Part shown: in pieces, positions 7,840 through 18,664 of the stretch
How the letters are laid out: each line of letters begins with the position of its first letter
Position numbering within the stretch: position 1 is the stretch's first letter
Assembly (NCBI GenBank): GCA_023512835.1
Contig: CM042084.1
Coordinates: 48,469,609-48,533,608 of the forward strand
Reading direction: 5' to 3'
DNA: 64,000 nucleotides
Source: Taxillus chinensis
Lineage: Eukaryota > Streptophyta > Magnoliopsida > Santalales > Loranthaceae
Position numbers and translations under genes: made by a program
Notes under the pieces: generated by a model
Databases searched by the model: none
What the model was told of the DNA's origin: nothing
The model's input: only the letters and a program-made list of their open reading frames with translations

Positions 7840-10822
7840 ATGGCAGAACCAAGCTCATCGATGGCAGACAACCTACAGAACATTGTTCCGGGATTCATCA
7901 TAGACTGGGAAGCCATAGGTGACGCCAGAGTCAGCTGGCTGGAGGAATTCAGAAATAGCCTCGATGAAACCGGTATTGCATCCACCTGCTCAGGGATGCA
8001 AGACTTACTGATAGACGATGTCTCGGAATTGTACGAGACCATGGCACTCGGCCGGAGACGACCCTGGTGGGAACCGTACGTGGAGTGGAGATTCGTATCT
8101 CGCCGAAACAATTCGAGATGCACTCCCTCTCCCAAAAGGTAACTTTGATCCTCTCCCCAATCTCTCTAGAAAAGAATGTAAGTCTTTCCTTGGATACTCC
8201 GATCCCGGAAAGCAAGGTCGGGGAGCCCTGAAGATGGGTTTCTCCGGTCAGGCACTGGCGACTCTGATAGTCACTGGACAGTGCCTACTGTGCAAGAAGA
8301 TGGCTCATGACTCTGCAAGGCATGAGCAGATGAAGATCATGTGTAGTGTTCCACAAAGCAGACGAGTAGACTGGGGAACACAAATACACTCCATGATCAA
8401 GACCAAGAAAGGACACTTTGGACTTATTCTTACCAAAGTCCTTAGGTTTTTGCATCCTGAAGTATTCTGCAACAGGCCCTCAGTGCCACCGCCGACCAAA
8501 TACATATTTAAAAGTATTTATGAGGATGGTCGCTGGAGATCAAATCAATGAGAAGGAGCGAGTCAGGTGCAAGAAGTCGTGCGAAGACACAACCCGGCTC
8601 CGTACGAGCCCCAGCTCGAATACCACGACAACCGGTTCATGTCTCACCGACTTCCGGGGACTCCCTCGCATTTGCCGCAACAAGTGCACATAATCGAAGT
8701 GGTGGAGAATATTGCCGTAACTCATCTCCCCACGGATTCTACACCCGAGGAAAACCCTACTGTCGAACGCCCCAAGGATACTGCAGAAGTAAGAAAACCT
8801 GCGGTTGGAGGGGCAGACTCAAGACAGAAACCCCGGAGGATGGGGGTACTACACCTGCATTGTTGAGCACTCTTGGAGAGTCGAAAGTTGGAAGAATATT
8901 ATATGGAGTATGCCAAGGCTCATATGACTCCGGTTGATTTGCGAAAGGCATGGATCGCCTTTGGAAAGCAGATGGTAGATAGAGACCATCTGATTAGTTG
9001 GTTGGTTAATCAGGGTCTGGTAAGACGAGACCCAGTGGAAGTAGTATCCATGGTTGCCCCATCTCCCATCATGGTGGACTCACATACCACAGCAGGCCAT
9101 GAGGATGAGCTGGCACCAACTGTAGTGAATGAAGAAGCAAATGAAGAAGAAAATCTTGATCCTGCAGCTAGTGACTCCAAGGCAGGAGTTGTTCCACAGG
9201 TTCCTGAGACTGTGGAAGGGACTGGGATGGCCACACCATCTGTGCATACCGCTCATCAGGTGCCCACTCAGGTAAGTGAGGAGTTTGCAGCCAATATCCC
9301 TATGGCTATTCCAGTACCAGCTGCGTCTCACTCACGTTCTATGTCAGCTAAAGAAGTAGATATTCTGGCCAGCAAGGTCATCGAGAAACTGATGTCTTCT
9401 GGCATCTTCAAAGCTTCAGTATTTCAAGCCTTTGAGGAACGTCTGGGTACTATGGAGTCCAGCATGGAAGAGGTACGAACACAAGTTGAATGATCAGATC
9501 GTACCCTTGACAAGGTGCAGCAAGAAATGACATCCCTCACAAGTGCAACCACTGATGGGTTTAGACATCTGGAAGAGCACTGTGAAGATCTCAAGGGAGC
9601 TTACTAGAGACAATACAAAGGACTCAGTATAACTCTGGGAGCTATTCTATCAGAATGTCATCGTCTTTCCAGTGGTGAGATATCCCTCACTGTCAAAAGC
9701 ACTCTCCCACAACCATCAGATCGGCCTGCACCTGAACCAGTTGACACTCCACAGCCAACCGCACCTCCTCCAAGTCACTTACAACCTCAGTCTACTGCTA
9801 CTTACACACAGGGGCGAAAGCACGCACACAGAACTACGGTCATCTCAGACTCTGATGATGATGTTCCAATTGCCACCCGCATGAAAAAGCAGTCTGCTGC
9901 TCCTTGCCAACCATCCTCTTCCACACAGCCAGGTCCTTCAACATCACATCCTAATACGGCTGAGTATACCATGCCTGCCTCACCTGTCAAGCCAACCGCT
10001 ACCACTACTGAACAACCTCTAGCCCCACCTCGCATTGTGATTACTGGAGGCACCTCGGTTAACCGGCCGCATTCAACACTTATGTTGCTAGGGATACCCT
10101 TGTAAGGACATGTGGCTATGAAGCCTTCTTCACCGGACCTGACCTGTGTCTCCTACTTCATGATGGTGAAGAAATGGATAACCTGGAGATGACTCAATTC
10201 ATCTTCGCCCGGAAGTCCTTTCTCGCGGCTACCTCCTCACATTCGCCGCGATACCAGGATGGAACTCTGTTTGCCGATCATGCAGGCTCAGCTGATCGAT
10301 GATGCAGCTATGCTCGAGATTATCCAAGGTCGCAAATATGAGAACTCCTTCCTTCCCTGGGATGAGGTAGACCATGTGCTCATTCCGTACTTGTCAACAT
10401 CCCCGCACTGGTTTCTTCTCGACATCAACTTCAAGAACCAAAGGATCGTCATCTTCGACTCCAAACCCAGTACCTTACTCATCCATCGGCGTGAACAACT
10501 TCGTGAGTTCAATCGCACTCTCACCCGTATCATGCAGGGTTCTTCACATGGGTGTGGTGGATATCCTCTCACCAAACCGATGGACATCACGCGAATCAAG
10601 CAAGGCGTTCCTGGTCAGGATGATGCTCACAGCTGTGGCTTTTATGTTTGCCATTACATTCGCATCCTGACTACCAATGGGTTTCGAGCTCTCGTGCCTG
10701 AATTTGATCGTGTGAGCAGTCGAGCGGCCTCGTTACACTTGACTCCTGCTCAACTCCTACGCGAGCAAGCTGCTGTTTTTCTATTTACACAGAGTGTCTT
10801 GTACTATGCACTTAACCCCTAA
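7840..10822 (+). pseudogene. Sirevirus-A 3' ORF with C-terminal Ulp1/SENP-like (C48) cysteine peptidase
   Basis: Reads from MAEPSSSMADNLQN at 7840 for about 990 codons, broken by frameshifts near 8090, 10090 and 10280 and by in-frame stops near 8549, 8864, 9491 and 9606. The middle has a helical, coiled-coil-like stretch (about 9340-9660), then a proline/serine/threonine-rich region, then TVISDSDDDVPIATRMKK near 9836-9890, an acidic SUMO-interaction-like motif beside basic residues. The last frame (10259-10822) carries the C48 catalytic set: His in PHWFLLDI (residue 50), Asp in IVIFDSKP (67), Gln (120) six residues before Cys in GQDDAHSCGFYVCHYI (126). C48 enzymes process or remove SUMO-like modifiers. 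Its place between pol and the polypurine tract is where Sireviruses often have an env-like ORF. Substrate unknown. Confidence 0.75.
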
Positions 10823-11196
10823 GTGTCTTGTCTGTGTACTTATTGTTTTGTCAGTTATCTTTTCTATATGTCTTTGCACTGCTGTCTGCTATTCTGTAAC
10901 TTATTCCCCTACTCCCCTCGGTTTATGTTCTGGTGCTTGTTCCTCACCCCAGAAAGGGGGAGTATTCATCTCAGGGGGAGCCAGCTCATAAGGGAAATTT
11001 TCTCTTTGTCAGGAGTCAGCAAATGTAGCTTTCCGGCCTACGAGGGAGTATTCATTTCTCGCTAACCCTTTGCACACTCCTTCAAATTTTTTATAGGCAA
11101 AGACATCTTCTGATTAATCTAAATCTGCCCATAAAACTTGTAGTCTCAGACTTCACACAAATACATGTCGTCAGCTTACATTAAATAGGGGGAGAT
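10823..11196 (+). other. Sirevirus-A 3' noncoding region with repeated polypurine tracts
   Basis: Purine runs AGAAAGGGGGAGTATTCAT (10951), TCAGGGGGAG (10971) and CGAGGGAGTATTCAT (about 11040) precede the LTR-proximal tract ATAGGGGGAGAT ending at 11196, next to the LTR. Multiple polypurine tracts are a described trait of Sireviruses and support the lineage call. Confidence 0.75.
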
Positions 11197-11292
11197 TGTT
11201 GGAAATATAGGATTTGATGAAGTCGCGCAAATAGTCTAAGTCCGGAGACTCGAAGAACCGACAGTCGTAGAGTCGGAGAGTCAAAGGTCGTA
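11197..11292 (+). repeat. Sirevirus-A 3' LTR, segment 1
   Basis: TGTTGGAAATATAGGATTTG marks the LTR start; the last five bases TCGTA are the target duplication of the next insertion. Its reverse-strand counterpart starts at 46584. Confidence 0.85.
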
Positions 11293-11320
11293 TGTAAGGA
11301 CCCATACCTTGAGTTAGTCA

Positions 11321-11868
11321 TATGTGTTTCCCTATCATGCTGTGTTGTATTGGGTTTGTGGGTACGTGCCTTCATGTGTGTTATTGTGTGCTATCTTCAT
11401 TCGCGGGTGTGTGCATGGTTGTGGACGATGTGCATCAGCATGTGCATTATGGAAAGTGTATTGTCTTTTCGAGGACGACACGTCCTATGGAGGAAATATG
11501 GAAACGCGAATCCGTGATGCGTGAGCAACCCCCAGAGTTGTTCGAGGACGAACAATCTTAAGGGTGGAGGGGTGGTTGTTGGCTGGTGTATTTGTATTTC
11601 CTTTCGACTTTTGACTTTTATTTATATTGAATGTGTTAATGAAATGTGCTTGTGATGGGTATTTGTGACATGTGGATGTGTTTCCATAGATTGTGATGCA
11701 TGTGGTTATGGAACCGTAGTGGCACTATGTTATATGCTATTGTGTACAATGTGCGGTGTATGACCCATTTGGGTGTTGTGGCTCGTCGTGTGGCAAATGG
11801 GTAGCTTGTGTTTGTTTTCCTCGTATGTCATTTCTTTTCGAGGACGAAAAGTCTTAAGGGGGAGAGGA
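11321..11868 (+). pseudogene. Pol-end and 3' spacer remnant of the deleted Tekay
   Basis: Contains the tail of the chromodomain region (ACGCGAATCCGTGATGCG at about 11504) and the pol end with hairpin TTGTTCG-AGGA-CGAACAA at 11538-11555. A spacer follows, then the second hairpin CTTTTCG-AGGA-CGAAAAG at 11834-11851, and the tract TCTTAAGGGGGAGAGGA ending at 11868. Both hairpins pair perfectly here. A related half-site (CTTTTCGAGGACG) occurs at about 11465. Confidence 0.75.
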
Positions 11869-13676
11869 TGTAAGGACCCGTACCTTGAGTTAGTCAGTTT
11901 TACCTCCTGAGTAGAGTTTTTCTAGATTTTGACCTAGTAAATGGACTCCAATGAATTCACGTGCAAAAGGAAAGATGCTTAGAATGGTGTCCTCTATCTA
12001 CCACGAAGTTTCCAGGCCAAATGGACATGTATGTGAGGTGCACGTGATATGGGTCCAATTCACGTGCAAGTGTGGTTGTCTTCTAAATGATGCAAGGAGG
12101 CTAGGGGTGAAGTTTGAGAGCATTTGGAGTGCATATGGAGTTGCACGTGAATTGGGGAATTCACGTGCAAATTGGCGTGCAGGCATATTTTTGCATGGTT
12201 CCCTTGGTTTTGACATTCTAAGGAACTTTCTCCAAAGGACCATGTTGAAATTCGAGTATTTTGGCCTATATGGGTGCGGAAAGGTGCTAACTTGTGTAAT
12301 CAAAACTACATCGTTTTGATCTTGCTGGGATTCACTTAATCAAACCTACGTCATTTTGATGTTGTGTTGTCTATATAAGGAGGAGAAGCTCTGTTTTAGG
12401 TTTAGGGTTCACTATTCCTGCGCCCGTCGTAGAGAGAGAGAGCTAGAGAGAGAGAAGGAAGGGGAGTCTTTGGTTCCCCCGGAGCATCTTGCGTGGGGAG
12501 GACGGCGTTTAGCGCGGGAGCAAGGAAGATCTGTTGTAAGGTAGGGATTCTGTTCTTCCTAAATCCTCCTCCGTCCTAGGGTCCTAGGGCAGAATATGAG
12601 TTATATCTGTTATATTATTTATATGTAAATTCATATAGGTGTGACCTCCTATATGAATGTTGGCCTTCAATGGCGATTTTGGTGTTTCGGTGTTTGTGTG
12701 ATGCATGAAAAATGTTTGATAAAATGCCCGTATGACATGCCTGCTACATGTTTGATGAAATGCCTGTGTGAACTTAGTTGTGTGTATATGCCCATTAAGT
12801 GTTTGGTAATATGTCCGGGTGACTGGACTTGTGGTTTAGTGTATGTATGTATCCTGGATGCTTGCTCTATGGCCTGAATGGTTGGATTTGTGCGCTTGTG
12901 AACGGGTGCACACCAAGTGTTTGGTTGTATGCTTGAGTGACCATGTGTGTTGTGTGCTTGACCGTGGTATCTGGCCTGAAGAGGCGGTTAAATAACTTTG
13001 CCCGAGAGGCGGTTAAACCAAAGGGCCTGAAGAGGCGGTTAAATCACTTGGCCTGAAGAGGCGGTTAAATCACTTGGCCTGAAGAGGCGGTTAAATCACT
13101 TGGCCTGAAGAGGCGGTTAAATAACTTGGCCTGAAGAGGCGGTTAAATCACTTGTGGTTAAAGTGTTAGCTTGTGTGGCGGTGGAAGATTGTAAATTGTT
13201 GATGTGGTTGTTATTATGTCTGTTGAAATTATTGTATCACGACATCGCACTTGTACACATGGCATGTAGATGCTAGGAACATGGGATGGGTTGGGGAGAC
13301 ATGATCCCTACCGAGGCTGTGGTTGCTCACCCCTCCTATTGTGTTTGTTTGTTTTCCAAGGGACTTACAAGCGTTAGGTGGATACACCAAGGTGGAAGAC
13401 CCTCTCCACTTTATTGTTCATTTCAGTAATGTACTTTTATGATTTATGTAACCCCGGGGAGGGGAATGTACTAAGGGATTGAACCGTAATCGGGGACTTG
13501 GTTGTTTTGTGAACCTTTGATGTTTTGGAATTAAATAAAGATGTGGCTTATTTGATTTATTGTAATTGTTAGACTTGCTTGTGTGGCATCCAGGTAGTCC
13601 AACCCCATTGCCCTCCGTGTGGGTGAATGGGGAGTCACGTACCGGTTTCCTCGGGTTGGAAATCCGGGGCGTGACA
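11869..13676 (+). repeat. Full 3' LTR of the deleted Tekay (1808 bp)
   Basis: TGTAAGGACCCGTACC ... GGGGCGTGACA. It has a perfect 13-bp palindrome TTGCACGTGAATT-GGGG-AATTCACGTGCAA at 12141-12170, paired TCAAAAC/GTTTTGA palindromes near 12298-12360, and a TATA box near 12372 (CTATATAAGG). A GA microsatellite lies near 12430-12465, and seven copies of a 26-bp repeat at 12973-13152. Confidence 0.88.
12973..13152 (+). repeat. 26-bp tandem repeat, seven copies
   Basis: Unit GGCCTGAAGAGGCGGTTAAA plus TCACTT, with copies four to six almost identical. This indicates recent expansion inside the LTR. Confidence 0.9.
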
Positions 13677-13681
13677 TCGTA

Positions 13682-14184
13682 GAAGTGAAACTGTCACAAG
13701 ACACATTGGCAAGAGAATCATAGACTCGTAGAGTCTGGAGACTCAAGGCGAAATAGTGAAAGAACATTGCGACTCGTAGATCCAGGGTCGAAGGTCGTAG
13801 AGTCATGGTACGGAAAAGAAAGTGTTACTGTAAGCGTCAACGAAGTTCGGAGACTCATAGAGTCGAAGCAGTGTTAAGAACAGTAACCAACACTAAATGA
13901 CTCGTAGACTCGTAGAGTCCCCACAAACACTTCAACTAACAGATCTTTCAATTGCCACTTAACTCGAAGACTCGTAGAGTCGTAGGGTTAAAACCTTCGA
14001 ACTCTGTTAAGAAAACTAGACTCGTAGACTCGTAGGTTGAAGGTCGAAGAATCGACGATGTAAAGACTGGCAAACAAATGAAACTGTAACTCAAGAGTCG
14101 TAGAGTCGTAGACTCGTAGACTCAAGGGACACAGTTACTATAGAGAAATTGCTATACTTCCAGACTCGGAGATCGAGGGCGGAG
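13682..14184 (+). repeat. Sirevirus-A 3' LTR, segment 2, rich in GACTC-GTA-GAGTC words
   Basis: Continues directly from 11292 (minus one TCGTA). Dense in short palindromic words of form GACTCGTAGAGTC and parts of it, about 15-20 occurrences. The last five bases CGGAG are the target duplication of the Athila element. Confidence 0.8.
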
Positions 14185-15697
14185 TGATAACGTGCATTTT
14201 ATGCCGTTATTCTAGTGTTTATTTAGGATGTTTAAGAGCATGATTAGAGCCTTATTGCTTCATATATCATATATATTTGCTCTAACCCCTAGGAAGATGC
14301 TAGTTGCAAATACATGCGCTTTTAAGCTGTTTTGGCAGATTTTGGACCTCACTTTTGACATAGTAGATGGCCTCAAACAATTGGTGTGCAAGAACAAAAG
14401 TTTCTTAGAATGATGTCGTCTACCTACCACAGGAATTTCAGAGCATTTGGAGCTGATTTGAAGCTGCACGTGAATTCACCCATTTCACGTGCAAGCCTAT
14501 TTTTGCCTCTCAGGCCTCTACAGGATGCAAGGAAGCTTGGGGAGAAGTTTGAGATGATTTGGAGGTGCACGTGAATTCACCATATCACGTGCAAATTGAC
14601 GTGCAAAGATATTTTTGGACCAATCCTATCGTTTTTCCATGCTGATCATTTGTTTCTGAATGCCTGTGTCCAAATTGTGGATGGAAGATAGAGATTTTAA
14701 AGTTTCGAGTGTTACTTATCAAAACTACGCCGTTTTGATAAGTGGGCTAGGTTACACACCTTAAGGCCCATCCAAACTCTATAAATAAGAGCTCCACGCC
14801 CTCTGCTATGCATACCTAACCCCCCTACACGTTTTAAGAGAGAGAGAGAGAGGCTCCACGTCTTGGAGGCTGTCCTTGACCTAGGAGAGATCGTCGCAGT
14901 AGCGGTCATCGCGGATTTTGGAGCCTGGATTTGAAGCTTTGTTGCGCGCGTGGTCAAGAAGAAGATGTTTAGCTTTTCTGCTATGGTTTTGCTTGTAATC
15001 ATGCGTGAGTAGTCTTTTAATCTAGGGGAGCAATGTAGCCCCCTTGTTGTTTTGCTATGTTTATGAATATTTGGGTTTGGATGATTGAGTTTTGCATGTT
15101 TTATGAATCTGTTCTTAATCTCTAACTTTGGATGTACACCTTGGTATTCTTAGCCCTAGTCTGGGGCGGATTGAGATTCATAACTTATTTGTGATTGGTG
15201 TGATCATTATCCTTTTGCAAGTATGATTTATTGGCTTTGCATGTTTGTGTGTTTAGATGACCATTCCGGCATACAACTCTTAAAAGGACCTCAATGACCA
15301 TTTGTTGTCCTTGGCTTGTGTTTAGCATGTTTTCAATCAGACAACCCTAATACCATGAACCAGTAGAGATAACATAGGGAGGTGAAATTGTGACCGAAGA
15401 TGCTTTTAATCCTTGAATCTTAATCTTAAAATCAGTTTACTTTCTTTGTTTATTCAGAAAACCAAATAAAAATTAGATCTTTAGTTTAAAAAAGAAAACT
15501 TTTTGCCAAGACATTTTATAGAACAATAGTAATTGGGTGTTTTGATTTGAGAACTAAAGAACTAGGCTAATCCCTGTGGGTTCGACTCCTTGCTTGCTGC
15601 TATTCTTTTAGTGCAAACTTAGGGAATTTATTATCTTGAAGAGAGATTTAACGACATTAGCTAGCTCTTTTAGAGAGGCTAAAAATCTTGTCTGTCA
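14185..15697 (+). repeat. Athila 5' LTR (1513 bp)
   Basis: TGATAACGTGCATTTTATGC ... AAAATCTTGTCTGTCA. U3 contains CACGTGAATT modules (14465-14595), an 11-bp-arm palindrome CTTATCAAAAC-N6-GTTTTGATAAG at 14715-14742 and a TATA box TATAAATAAG at 14780-14789. The R/U5 region is T-rich with no ORF. Confidence 0.92.
14715..14789 (+). promoter_or_regulatory. Athila LTR promoter: palindrome plus TATA box
   Basis: Perfect 11-bp arms around TACGCC, then TATAAATAAG about 38 bp on. The 3' LTR copy is at 26573-26600 with TATA at 26638. The core matches the Tekay ATCAAAAC-N6-GTTTTGAT element at the same distance class from the TATA box. Confidence 0.6.
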
Positions 15698-15919
15698 AAT
15701 TGGCGCCGTTGCCGGGGATTCAACGGTTAACTAGTTTTTAAAATCAACATTGAGTGAAATTGTTTGAATTCTGATCTTGGTGTTTTATTTTGTTTTGTCT
15801 TTTCTGTTATTTTGTGTTCTTTATTTGTTAATTTTGCATTGTTCAGAGCTGCTGGGTGTGTTCTTGTTGTTTTACATGAACATACATCAAGGATTCCTAG
15901 TTGTGCATGCAAAGAGAGG
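15698..15919 (+). other. Athila primer binding site and leader
   Basis: TGGCGCCGTTGCCGGGGA at 15701-15718 is the minus-strand primer site. The T-rich remainder is untranslated leader; no gene is supported. Confidence 0.85.
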
Positions 15920-17558
15920 AGGATATACAATTTACTCGGGAACCTGAAAGGTTGTTCAGAGCTCGTCGTGAGAGCGCCTAGGGAAGCAAGACGTGAGGCG
16001 GAAGAAGCATTGCAAGGCTTGGAGCAATCCGTAGGCGATCCGATGGCGGATCTCGGACCTGATGGTGGTGCACCACACGGAGGGGCCAATTACAATGGCC
16101 AATATCCAGAAGAAGAGGGTAATAGGTTTATGCCCAGAACCTTCTTAGACTATGCGAGACCGATGATGTCAGACCATTATTATGGGATTCGGCAGACAAG
16201 AGTCCAAGCAAATAGCTTTGAGCTGAAGCCGGCGTTGATCAACATGGTGAGCAATAATGCGTTTGGAGGAACAGCCGTGGATGATCTACACCAGCATTTG
16301 ATGAGGTTCTACCAGATGTGTGACACAATAAAGATCAACAATGTATCGAGGAGGCAATAAAGCTAAGGCTTTTCCCTTTCTCTTTAAGGGATAGAGCTCT
16401 TGGCTGGTTCAACATCCACAAGAGGGTTCAATCAACACTTGGGAGGAGATGCAGACCAAGTTCATGTCAAAGTACTTCCCTCCTTCCAAGGTGATCCATC
16501 TCAGAGGGGAGATTAGCAGATTCAGGCAAGATGAGATGGAGACTCTTCATGAAGCTTGGGAGCGTTTCAAAGACTTAGTGAGAAGATGCCCCGATCATGG
16601 AAGACCCCAGGTGGATTCAAATTGAATCTTTCTACACAGGTCTTCAGTCCCATTCACAAGACAAGGTGAATGCGACATCGGAGGATGCTTGATGAACCTA
16701 GAGCCTGACGCAAAGCAGAGCTCTTGGAGAGGCCGTCATTAGCTGATTGGCAAGTGGTCTAATGTGCGTACTTCAAAGCCGAGGGAGAAGATAGCTTGGT
16801 TGAAAATTCTTCCAATGATGTGCAAGCACGTATTCAAGCTTTAGTGAAAGGCATGGAAGTATTGGCTCTTAAAGTTGAAGGATCACAAGCTTTACCAGTA
16901 GTTGAGCGGGGCTGGAGTGGAGTGAAGAAGCAAATTATGTTGGAGGAAAGGGCTTGTACCGGAAACAGCAATTTTATCCTCAACAACAACAACAAGGGTA
17001 CAACCAAGAATCAGCACAATCTCAACCATTTCGGAGAACTCGAACCGAGGGGGAGATATCTCATTTCAAGACAAATATGTGCCCCGAGGATGAAGCAGAA
17101 TCCGTATGCTACAGATAATTATTTACACCCACCTCCAGGATTCGAAGAGAAAACAGCCTCGGCCTCAACAAGAAAGAGGAAGGGTATATCGGAATGTGGA
17201 TGAGCCAACCAAAAGAGAGGATAATTTGGAGGAAAGGGTAGTCACAATAGAATCTTCAATTAAGAATATGGAGAAGTTACTTGTGAGTATGGCACAGAAT
17301 GCTAATCAAAGGGTGTCAACCAATACTTTTCCAAGTGACACTGTGGTGAACCCCAAGGAGAGTTGCAAGGCTATCACTCTAAGGAGCGGGAAGACACTGA
17401 ATGAAGTTGAAGAGCCTAAGAAGAGGGCAATTCCAAAAGAACAGAGCAGTCCCTTGGAAGTTGATGACCAAGGAAAATCAGATAAAGCTGAAGAAAGAGT
17501 GCAAGAAAAGAAGGACAAGCAGCTGAGTCAAGACAGAATAGCTGAAGAACAGAAGTAA
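15920..17558 (+). pseudogene. gag: Athila Gag, frameshifted
   Basis: Gag of Athila type: residues FELKPALINMVSNNAFGG at about 16220-16275 and FYQMCDTIKINNVS just after lie in one frame ending at 16360. RLFPFSLRDRALGWFN follows near 16360-16410 and FMSKYFPPSKVIHLRGEISR near 16462-16522 in another frame. The C-terminal part (17106-17558) is lysine/glutamate-rich with NPKESCKAITLRSGKTL. A start near 15950-16045 is likely but not fixed. Gag would assemble the virus-like particle; this copy needs several frame corrections and is not functional. Confidence 0.8.
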
Positions 17559-17573
17559 GAGCTCAGGCCTACT

Positions 17574-18357
17574 ATGCCATTTCCTCAGAGGCTGAGGAAC
17601 CAGAGGGTTGAGGAAGAGTATGAGCGCTTTCTGAGTTTGTTCAAGAAGCTTGAAATTAATATTCCATTTGTGGAAATCTTGGAGCAGATGCCGAGGTACA
17701 GAAAGTACATTAAAGATTTTGTGACAAAGAAGAGGAAATATGGGGATCATGAGACGGTGGCAGTCACTAACGAGGTGAGCAGTGTTGTTCAACAGAGTTT
17801 GCCCATCAAGCATAAAGATCCGGGCATCTTTAATCTCCCTTGTGTGATTGGCAATGCACCGCAGCAGCAGGCCCAATGTGATTTAGGGGCCAGCATCAAT
17901 TTGATCTCCTTCGCTTTGTATAAGCAGCTTGGGCTTAAGGCCATGAAGCCCACTTCCATATCATTGCGGTTGTCGACCGGTCCCTGGAAGGCCTGAAGGG
18001 ATAATTGAAGACGTGTTAGTCAAAGTGGGTTCCTTCATATTTCCAGCGGACTTTGTTGTTTTGGAGATGGAAGAAGATAGAGGAGTTCAGCTACTCCTTG
18101 GAAGACCGTTTCTCAGAACGGGTTGTGCATTGATTGATGTTGCTCAAGGGCAGCTAACTCTGAGAATTAATGAGGAGACCTTAGTCTTCCACATGGGGAA
18201 GGCTTTCCAAGGTCAAGAGGAGGAGGATTGCCTTTGGGTTGAAGACCTTGAGAAATTGGTGGAAGATTACTTGGCAGAAGAAATTACCACCACCAATAAT
18301 GGAGCCCTTCAGCTCATAGAAGCTCAACAAGATGAAGAGATGTACTTGACAAATTGA
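17574..18357 (+). pseudogene. pol: Athila protease region, split in two frames
   Basis: Residues 85-110 of the first frame read NLPCVIGN then QAQCDLGASINLISF, the Athila version of the aspartic protease active site (DLGAS instead of DTGAS; nucleotides about 17880-17895). The first frame ends at 17996. The rest (18013-18357) has VQLLLGRPFLRTG, the C-terminal protease motif, and an acidic tail. A frameshift near 17985-18010 separates them. Confidence 0.82.
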
Positions 18358-18382
18358 GGAAGATGAGCAAACTACAAACTCT

Positions 18383-18661
18383 TTGGAGCAAGCCGAGGAG
18401 GAGAAAGAAGATGACGTGCCTCCAGCTCCAGAATCGAAGGAGCTGCCTGGACACCTAAGGTACGAATTTCTAGACTCTACAAATCAATTCCCTGTCATTG
18501 TTGCTTCTAATTTGAATGATGTGGAGTGTACTCAATTGCTAGAAGTCCTTAGGAAACACAAAAAGGCCCTAGGATGGAACATTGAAGACATTAGGGGTAT
18601 TAGTCCAGGGATTTGCATGCATAAAATTTTGATGAATGATGATTTTAAACCCATTCTTTGA
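18383..18661 (+). pseudogene. pol: Athila linker between protease and reverse transcriptase
   Basis: Frame with acidic start (EQAEEEKEDDVPPAPESKEL), then LRYEFLDSTNQFPVIVAS and KALGWNIEDIRGISPGICMH. This is the conserved lead-in to Athila reverse transcriptase. It ends at a TGA where relatives continue. Confidence 0.75.
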
Positions 18662-18664
18662 AAG

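Larger units (their letters stand above)
11293..13676 (+). mobile_element. Deleted Tekay element (5' LTR stub, pol end, full 3' LTR)
   Basis: Flanked by TCGTA at 11288-11292 and 13677-13681. It starts TGTAAGGACCCATACCTTGA, but only about 28 bp of 5' LTR remain before the sequence jumps to the spacer and pol end seen in Tekay-1. A polypurine tract and a complete 3' LTR follow. Because the target duplication is intact at both ends, the internal loss of primer site, Gag and nearly all pol happened within the element, either before or after insertion. Confidence 0.88.

Noticed and set aside
7840..10822. Host ULP1/SENP gene
   Set aside because: The ORF has no introns, is decayed, and sits between unrelated element sequence and a Sirevirus polypurine tract plus LTR. 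It fits an element-borne ORF better than a host locus.
14185..15697. Athila copy as a solo LTR pair by chance
   Set aside because: The CGGAG duplication at both outer ends, primer site and coding order show one complete insertion.
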